Positions 41,135 through 45,179 of a stretch of DNA of 45,179 nucleotides are shown piece by piece (position 1 is the stretch's first letter; every line of letters starts with the position of its first letter). The translations under genes were made by a program, and so were the position numbers. Origin of the DNA: Oscillibacter sp. (lineage in GTDB: Bacteria; Bacillota; Clostridia; Oscillospirales; Oscillospiraceae); contig JAGBDS010000025.1 in assembly GCA_017937405.1 (NCBI GenBank), forward strand, positions 1-45,179. The letters run 5' to 3'. The notes under the pieces are model-generated. The model was not told the DNA's origin. It made no database searches and saw nothing but the letters and a program-made list of their open reading frames with translations.

Positions 41135-41213
41135 GCTGTTTTCGCCGTTTCAGATAGTTGCGGCAAAGCCGTTTCATGCCGCAGGGCCAAAGCAGAAATG
41201 CTTTATCCGGCAT
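41091..41213 (-). CDS. Possible 40-aa upstream leader ORF
   Basis: M-P-D-K-A-F-L-L-W-P-C-G-M-K-R-L-C ... G-Q-R-K, with GAGG 8-9 nt before the ATG. It overlaps the ABC start at 41134 out of frame, and that ABC start has no clear Shine-Dalgarno of its own, so translation through this ORF could help the ABC gene start. No family recognised; it may not be real. Confidence 0.25.
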   Translation of the reverse strand: MPDKAFLLWPCGMKRLCRNYLKRRKQHDDQQTADRHGQRK

Positions 41214-41357
41214 TTCTCCGTGCCTCAGGTGCCGGAGTTCTTGCAAATTCCGCGCCACGCACTCCATCCGGATCATCAAGAACATATATATAGAGTCCAG
41301 GCAACTCCCGGTTGATTTTTTACTTCATGAAAAGCAATGACATCCGATATTCCCAGA

Positions 41358-41417
41358 GTTAGTTAAAGCTAACTTTATGGGAAAATACAAGCAGCCGCAT
41401 AGTTAGTGCCCGCTAAC
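41358..41417. promoter_or_regulatory. Two GTTAG-N6-CTAAC operators upstream of the ABC pair
   Basis: GTTAGTTAAAGCTAAC (41358-41373) and GTTAGTGCCCGCTAAC (41402-41417) share GTTAGT-N4-GCTAAC. This is a TetR-type operator pattern, but no regulator gene adjoins it. The half-site CTAAC also occurs, in the other arrangement, in the tetR operators at 22620-22661. Confidence 0.6.
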
Positions 41418-41431
41418 GCTGAAATAGTATC

Positions 41432-41566
41432 ATGAGATTTTCGGAAAGTCAACAGTCCCAATTGGAGTTTCAGGCAGGAAATAAATGGCCATATCAAATC
41501 TGGTGCCTCGACCGTATCGCCGATTACAGTGATGCGACCATCACGAAGGTAATCAACGGAAAATAA
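41432..41566 (+). CDS. 44-codon ORF with helix-turn-helix-like end, probable gene remnant
   Basis: It reads M-R-F-S-E-S-Q-Q-S-Q ... L-D-R-I-A-D-Y-S-D-A-T-I-T-K-V-I-N-G-K. The end resembles the DNA-recognition part of LacI-like or XRE-like helix-turn-helix domains (I-A-x-x-S-x-A-T-I-x-x-V-I-N-G). No Shine-Dalgarno precedes the ATG, and the protein stops just after the recognition helix, so it looks like a fragment. Nothing else was recognised in 41214-41590 besides the operators. Confidence 0.3.
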   Translation: MRFSESQQSQLEFQAGNKWPYQIWCLDRIADYSDATITKVINGK

Positions 41567-41590
41567 AGTGTATACTAGGCTCTCGCCTCT

Positions 41591-42307
41591 TTAGTGATGA
41601 TTTTTGAAGTTCCCATACAGCGAACCTCCTTTCATAAGTTTTGCTTTGATGATGGTCAGAGCCTGAATGGCATTGTCGATGTCCTGAATATCTTCACTGA
41701 CGTCCCCGCTGGAGTTTCTCCAGACCGCTGCCGCGACATCGTCGAGATCATCCGTAATCATCAGTGGGGCATGGACGGCGTGGCAAAATGCTTTCGCATA
41801 TTTGCCGTCAGTGTCTATCTGCTCCATGTCCCGGTGGTACATCTCCTTACGGGCCTGTGCCATGTCGATGACATTTGTTCTGGTTGGCATTCGGCCCTCG
41901 TCCCTAGCTTTGGCTTTTTCAAGTTCAACCAGATCCTTGTTGTCAGCCAGAGTCTCAAATCGCTCGACTTGTTTCGGAGAGAAGCCGAGGTCCCGGACAG
42001 TTTCTGTCTTAGTTTTTGACCTTACGACAGCACTGTCCACAGGTTTCAAATCTGTTCTTCGCCCGCTTGCGGAGGGAATAGCTTTCGTCATTTCTCCAAG
42101 CCGGACCGAAGCATCCAGAATCATATCGCAGAGCCTACGTTGCTCCTCCAGCTTTTGGTCATAGACCGCCTTTGCCAGCCCAACCTTCTGAATGGCTCGA
42201 ATCTCTGCGCGCATGGCCGTAGCCTTCTCAGGCGCGATGAGTAGGAAGTGCGCCAGATCGTCGATGGTATCTGGTAGGCCGCCCTGATATGTAGCCAACT
42301 CGTCCAT
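41591..42307 (-). CDS. Phage/ICE-associated protein of unknown function
   Basis: A 238-aa, charged, helical protein: Y-Q-G-G-L-P-D-T-I-D-D-L-A-H-F near the N-terminus, a region rich in K/E/Q (about 30-70), then T-V-R-D-L-G-F-S-P-K-Q-V-E-R-F-E-T-L-A near 105-122. It resembles proteins found beside excisionase and integrase genes in Clostridia prophages and ICEs. GAGGAG lies before the ATG, 10 nt after the excisionase stop, so the two form an operon. Function not known. Confidence 0.7.
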   Translation of the reverse strand: MDELATYQGGLPDTIDDLAHFLLIAPEKATAMRAEIRAIQKVGLAKAVYDQKLEEQRRLCDMILDASVRLGEMTKAIPSASGRRTDLKPVDSAVVRSKTKTETVRDLGFSPKQVERFETLADNKDLVELEKAKARDEGRMPTRTNVIDMAQARKEMYHRDMEQIDTDGKYAKAFCHAVHAPLMITDDLDDVAAAVWRNSSGDVSEDIQDIDNAIQALTIIKAKLMKGGSLYGNFKNHH

Positions 42308-42316
42308 ATGAACTCC

Positions 42317-42487
42317 TCACTGCGCCTTCTGGCGGCCCTCATACTCCGCCAACGCTTCTTCACTGATACGATAGCCCTTCGGCATCGTAATAGCCTGCAG
42401 TCTACCTTTCCGAATCCAGTCCCAAACGGTAATGACCTTGACGCCATATCGGTTTGCGACTTCCTCGCATGTATACAACTTGTTCAA
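42317..42487 (-). CDS. Excisionase-like helix-turn-helix protein
   Basis: A 56-aa MerR/AlpA-type DNA-binding protein: L-Y-T-C-E-E-V-A-N-R-Y-G-V-K-V-I-T-V-W-D-W-I-R-K-G-R-L-Q-A-I, then a wing M-P-K-G-Y-R-I-S-E-E. The start is TTG at 42487 with AAAGGAGG 8 nt upstream. It is divergent from the XRE repressor, as excisionases in temperate elements usually are. Xis would direct the integrase at 43825 towards excision. Confidence 0.75.
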   Translation of the reverse strand: MNKLYTCEEVANRYGVKVITVWDWIRKGRLQAITMPKGYRISEEALAEYEGRQKAQ

Positions 42488-42526
42488 AGAGCATCCTCCT
42501 TTTCTGTCAATTTTGATAGTTGCGTT

Positions 42527-42676
42527 TACTTCGGTTTTCTTATATACTTTAGTTGCATCTCGAAGTATATATAGAAATCGGAGTAGTACGGGGTTTTGCT
42601 TGCTTTACTTCGGTATTCGTGGTATACGCGTAGTTTACCACGGCTCTCGGAGTATGTCAATCTGAACTTACTACGA
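42527..42676. promoter_or_regulatory. Operator-rich divergent region between excisionase and repressor
   Basis: TACTTCGG-like sites: + at 42527-42534, 42606-42613 and 42669-42676 (TACTACGA); reversed at 42560-42567 (TCGAAGTA), 42578-42585 and 42647-42654 (TCGGAGTA). In addition CGTGGTA-N11-TACCACG (42618-42642) is a perfect inverted repeat. Repeated sites around a divergent promoter are typical of lysogeny-type switches. Confidence 0.55.
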
Positions 42677-42717
42677 TTTTCGACGTGTTTTCGTATTTTG
42701 TGAGGAGTGACAAAAAA

Positions 42718-43041
42718 ATGTACGATGTTTTCGCCAAATTGATAGAAGAACGGGGCATTACTCCGTATCGCGTATATAAAGAGACTGGTGTTGCTCAGTC
42801 CACATTAAGTGATTGGAAAAATGGTAAAGGAACGCCAAGTGCGGATAAATTAAAAAAGATAGCGGATTTCTTAAACGTATCCGTCGATTACCTTTTGACT
42901 GGAAAAGAAAAATCCGACCAAATGGCCGGATTAAATAGCGTTTATTTCAGCATAGCAAAAGATGCGCAGGATAATGGTATAGACCCAGCAGACCTTCAGG
43001 CAATTATCGATATCGTAAAACGTCGAAAGAAGGAGAACTAA
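42718..43041 (+). CDS. XRE-family repressor of the mobile element
   Basis: A 107-aa Cro/CI-type repressor: L-I-E-E-R-G-I-T-P-Y-R-V-Y-K-E-T-G-V-A-Q-S-T-L-S-D-W-K-N-G-K-G-T-P, L-N-V-S-V-D-Y-L-L-T-G. ATG 42718 with GAGGAGTG is preferred over 42685. The next gene, 4 nt later, is an ImmA-like protease, the pair that in ICEBs1-type elements keeps the element silent until damage or quorum signals cause cleavage of the repressor. Confidence 0.88.
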   Translation: MYDVFAKLIEERGITPYRVYKETGVAQSTLSDWKNGKGTPSADKLKKIADFLNVSVDYLLTGKEKSDQMAGLNSVYFSIAKDAQDNGIDPADLQAIIDIVKRRKKEN

Positions 43042-43045
43042 CTGA

Positions 43046-43711
43046 ATGCAGATTCCCCGCTATACAAAGCCACTTTTATATAATGAAATAGAATCTTTTC
43101 GACGTTATATTGATGTAAAGCCGCAGGACTACCCGATTGATACAAGAAAAATCGCGGAAGCTGGCGGCCTAACTGTTGACACCTGCGACTTCATTACCAA
43201 GGGATTAAGAGGTGCATTAGTCGTTGATGGAGCGAAAGGACATATTATTCTTGACTCAAAGGAAAATGATCAGGAACAAAACTTTTTTTGCGGGCACGAG
43301 TCAATCCATTTTGTATTACATAGAAACATCGGATTGAATTCCTTCCAGTGCTTTGATAACGCGCGTCCGAATCAAAATTCGATTATTGAATGGCAAGCAA
43401 ACGAAGGAGCTGCTGAGCTGATTGTTCCGTATAAGCAGCTCATTCCGGATTTGCTTGACTTGTTCAATCCTATTACTGCGTATGGTGATATTTTTGAAGC
43501 TTTCTTCAAACTGTCCGAGAAGTATCAAGTTTCCGAGATGGTAATAAGAAATCGGACTGAAAGTCTGAAATATGAAATCTATCAGGTCGCCAGCGGAGTT
43601 CCTATTGATTCGATATCAATTATGTCAAAAAAGCAGCAAGAGAGGGCTGGAATCAATGTTCCCTCATGCTACGATGTTGGACTTCAGAAATGCTTTTGGG
43701 GCATGGCATAA
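43046..43711 (+). CDS. ImmA/IrrE-family metallopeptidase
   Basis: A 221-aa zinc protease of the ImmA/IrrE family: H-E-S-I-H (84-88) is the HExxH site, and E-W-Q-A-N-E-G-A-A-E-L (near 114) supplies the third ligand. In known systems ImmA cleaves the adjacent XRE repressor. It starts 4 nt after the repressor stop. Confidence 0.9.
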   Translation: MQIPRYTKPLLYNEIESFRRYIDVKPQDYPIDTRKIAEAGGLTVDTCDFITKGLRGALVVDGAKGHIILDSKENDQEQNFFCGHESIHFVLHRNIGLNSFQCFDNARPNQNSIIEWQANEGAAELIVPYKQLIPDLLDLFNPITAYGDIFEAFFKLSEKYQVSEMVIRNRTESLKYEIYQVASGVPIDSISIMSKKQQERAGINVPSCYDVGLQKCFWGMA

Positions 43712-43726
43712 ATTAAATAAAAAAAT

Positions 43727-43802
43727 CCGCCCTCGGTGCTGGAACACCGAAGGCGGTCAAGAGGGCGATAGTTTGACAACACATATCGCCCTTTCATATT
43801 AC
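43727..43802 (+). promoter_or_regulatory. Hairpin and promoter before the integrase
   Basis: CCGCC-C-TCGGTG-CTGGAA-CACCGA-A-GGCGG (about 43727-43756) forms a hairpin after ImmA, without a clear T-run. TTGACA (43773-43778) and TATTAC (43797-43802) with 18-nt spacing would drive the integrase. Confidence 0.5.
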
Positions 43803-43824
43803 ATGAATATGGGAGGAAAATCAA

Positions 43825-44847
43825 GTGAAGCTACCAAAGCCAAAAAAGCTGCCTTCCGGCCAATGGTTCATTCAGGTGATGGTGGACGGAAAGCGGAAAA
43901 GCCGCGCGTTTGATACAAAAGACGAGGCCTTGTACTGGGCGTCAGGATTGAAAACGAAGTCCATTATGGACGCGAGAGGGCCCAGGCAGCTGTCTGTCGG
44001 CGACGCTGTGGACCGTTACATTGAAACCAAAACCGCCGTTTTGTCGCCGTCCACGATTGCCGGGTATAAGAAGATTCGGAGCAATCTCATGGGAGACATT
44101 GAGCAATACCAGCTCCACGATCTTACGCAGGATAATGTACAGCGGTGGGTCAACCACATGGTCAAGGACGGAAAATCCTCCAAGACTATTGCAAACGCCC
44201 ATGGGCTCCTGTCAGCAGTATTAGATAGATACTATCCTGACTTCCGGCTAAAGACCACGCTCCCGAGGAAAGTGAAACCGGATATTCAGATTCCAACAGA
44301 AGCAGAGGTCAAAGCTATTATGAAGGCAGCGGCCGGGACGAAATATGAGCTGCCAATATCTCTGGCAATCTGGCTGGGGCTTCGGCAGTCCGAGATACTT
44401 GGCCTGCGCTGGGAGAATATAGATGGTGACACCCTCCACGTCCGGAACGCCATCGTTATGGGGGAAGATGGGCCGATAGAAAAGGGCACAAAGACTTTTT
44501 CTGGCGTAAGAGACCTCCATATACCGGCCCGCGTAAAAAAGCTCCTGGACGCCGCAGATCACAAAGGAGAACACATTATCAACCTGTCAGGGAAAGCAAT
44601 ATATTCCGGATTTAGCCGTATCTGCGAGAAAGCCGGCGTTCGGCATTTCCGCTTCCACGACCTGCGACACGCCAACGCGTCCTTAATGCTCGCTGTTGGA
44701 ATCCCGGACAAGTACAGCATGAAGCGCATGGGGCACGCCACAAACAATATGCTAAAAACCACCTATCAGCATACGATCAAAGAAAAGGAAATCGAGTACA
44801 ACACGAAGCTGGAGGATTACCTGGAGGAGCTGTTCGGCCAGGAATGA
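43825..44847 (+). CDS. Tyrosine recombinase/integrase
   Basis: A 340-aa integrase for integration and excision of the element. N-terminal AP2-like arm-binding domain (P-S-G-Q-W-F-I-Q-V-M-V-D-G-K-R-K-S-R), SAM-like core-binding domain (about 60-150), then the catalytic set R187, H278-x-x-R281, H304 and the nucleophile Y314. The start is GTG at 43825 with GGGAGG upstream. Arm-type sites follow the stop, and a tRNA-Pro-like 3' end lies 155 bp downstream. Confidence 0.93.
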   Translation: MKLPKPKKLPSGQWFIQVMVDGKRKSRAFDTKDEALYWASGLKTKSIMDARGPRQLSVGDAVDRYIETKTAVLSPSTIAGYKKIRSNLMGDIEQYQLHDLTQDNVQRWVNHMVKDGKSSKTIANAHGLLSAVLDRYYPDFRLKTTLPRKVKPDIQIPTEAEVKAIMKAAAGTKYELPISLAIWLGLRQSEILGLRWENIDGDTLHVRNAIVMGEDGPIEKGTKTFSGVRDLHIPARVKKLLDAADHKGEHIINLSGKAIYSGFSRICEKAGVRHFRFHDLRHANASLMLAVGIPDKYSMKRMGHATNNMLKTTYQHTIKEKEIEYNTKLEDYLEELFGQE

Positions 44848-44857
44848 CCAGCTTTTT

Positions 44858-44899
44858 CATTTGCAATCTCATTTGCAATTTGAGTGAAATTTGCAAATG
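44858..44899. repeat. Three CATTTGCAA repeats, putative integrase arm sites
   Basis: CATTTGCAAT occurs at 44858-44867 and 44870-44879 in the same orientation, and reversed at 44889-44899. They start 11 nt after the integrase stop, where arm-type sites of such recombinases are expected. Confidence 0.5.
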
Positions 44900-44971
44900 A
44901 AACGCATGATACAGCAAAAAATATCATTGTGGCAAAAAGCATCAAATCCCTTGTGGCTCTAGAAAAAATAA

Positions 44972-45003
44972 GGAAGCCTTGACTTCTCAAGGCTTCCCTT
45001 TTT
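44972..45003 (+). terminator. Terminator of the integrase transcript
   Basis: GGAAGCCTTGA-CTTC-TCAAGGCTTCC has a perfect 11-bp stem, followed by CTTTTT. Confidence 0.85.
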
Positions 45004-45030
45004 GGCCGGGGTGAAGGGTTTGGATCCCTG
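45003..45030 (-). other. tRNA-Pro 3'-end-like sequence, putative attachment site
   Basis: On the minus strand AGGG-ATCCAAA-CCCT is followed by CACCCCG-G-CCA, matching the T-arm shape and the acceptor end CACCCCG-N-CCA of bacterial tRNA-Pro, with changes in the T-loop. The rest of a tRNA is not present. tRNA 3' ends are common attB sites for integrases of this type. Nothing else was recognised from 45031 to 45179. Confidence 0.4.
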
Positions 45031-45179
45031 TCCGAATTCCTTGCGCCACAACGGTTTCAGTGTTCTTCACGCTTTGTGCAGGAGGTAATTTGAGTATTCC
45101 AAAAAGAGTCTAGTTTTGCGATTATTTCATAGGGTTAAGCTCTCTCGAACCAGCTGCTCTGCACACTTTCTTGCGCTGG

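Noticed and set aside
43572-43913. 113-codon + frame between ImmA and integrase
   Set aside because: Overlaps both genes in another frame with no supported start.

Overview
The window looks like a chromosomal segment of a GC-rich anaerobic Clostridia, most likely an Oscillospiraceae relative of Flavonifractor/Oscillibacter. The evidence is gene content (ferredoxin-linked indolepyruvate oxidoreductase, an OPT peptide transporter, a CydDC-like ABC pair, small XRE regulators, a DUF6061 protein), strong Gram-positive Shine-Dalgarno sites, and consensus sigma-A promoters. The central 6.8-41 kb is GC-rich core genome. The left 6 kb and the right 4 kb are visibly more AT-rich and hold mobile or defence-type genes.

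Left flank (1-6.2 kb): the first codons of a leftward gene, a primase-helicase of the TOTE conflict-system type, a DUF4143 ATPase, and a VbhA-like antitoxin with a frameshifted Fic toxin. All are leftward and sit downstream of an intact tRNA-Thr(CGT) and a truncated second tRNA-Thr. A diverged 140-bp direct repeat flanks the helicase/ATPase pair, which suggests an old integrative island. 6.2-6.8 kb is AT-rich non-coding DNA with DnaA-box-like sequences.

Core (6.8-41 kb): polA-rimI-GNAT-tsaD (leftward); a SnoaL-like protein and small XRE regulators with divergent tiny genes; ade (adenine deaminase) and an NSS sodium symporter; an XRE regulator fused to a desulfoferrodoxin-like domain; aconitase and NADP-isocitrate dehydrogenase, the oxidative branch from citrate to 2-oxoglutarate; an autoregulated tetR-rsgA-methyltransferase operon; iorA-iorB-small beta-grasp-like protein-FrhB-like, a four-gene 2-oxoacid:ferredoxin oxidoreductase operon; an OPT peptide transporter followed by PqqD-like, membrane winged-helix and pepD genes (peptide uptake and cleavage); marR-alcohol dehydrogenase-aldehyde dehydrogenase; and a CydDC-like ABC exporter pair with YgbA-like and DUF454 genes. 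Both ABC genes carry single-base frameshifts in homopolymers.

The two large intergenic gaps (14.6-15.35 kb and 20.4-21.3 kb) hold three copies of a structured repeat whose hairpins differ in sequence but keep their pairing.

Right flank (41.6-45.2 kb): a compact integration/immunity module: a phage/ICE-type protein, excisionase, XRE repressor, ImmA/IrrE protease, tyrosine integrase, putative integrase arm sites, and a sequence resembling the 3' end of tRNA-Pro that may be the attachment site.
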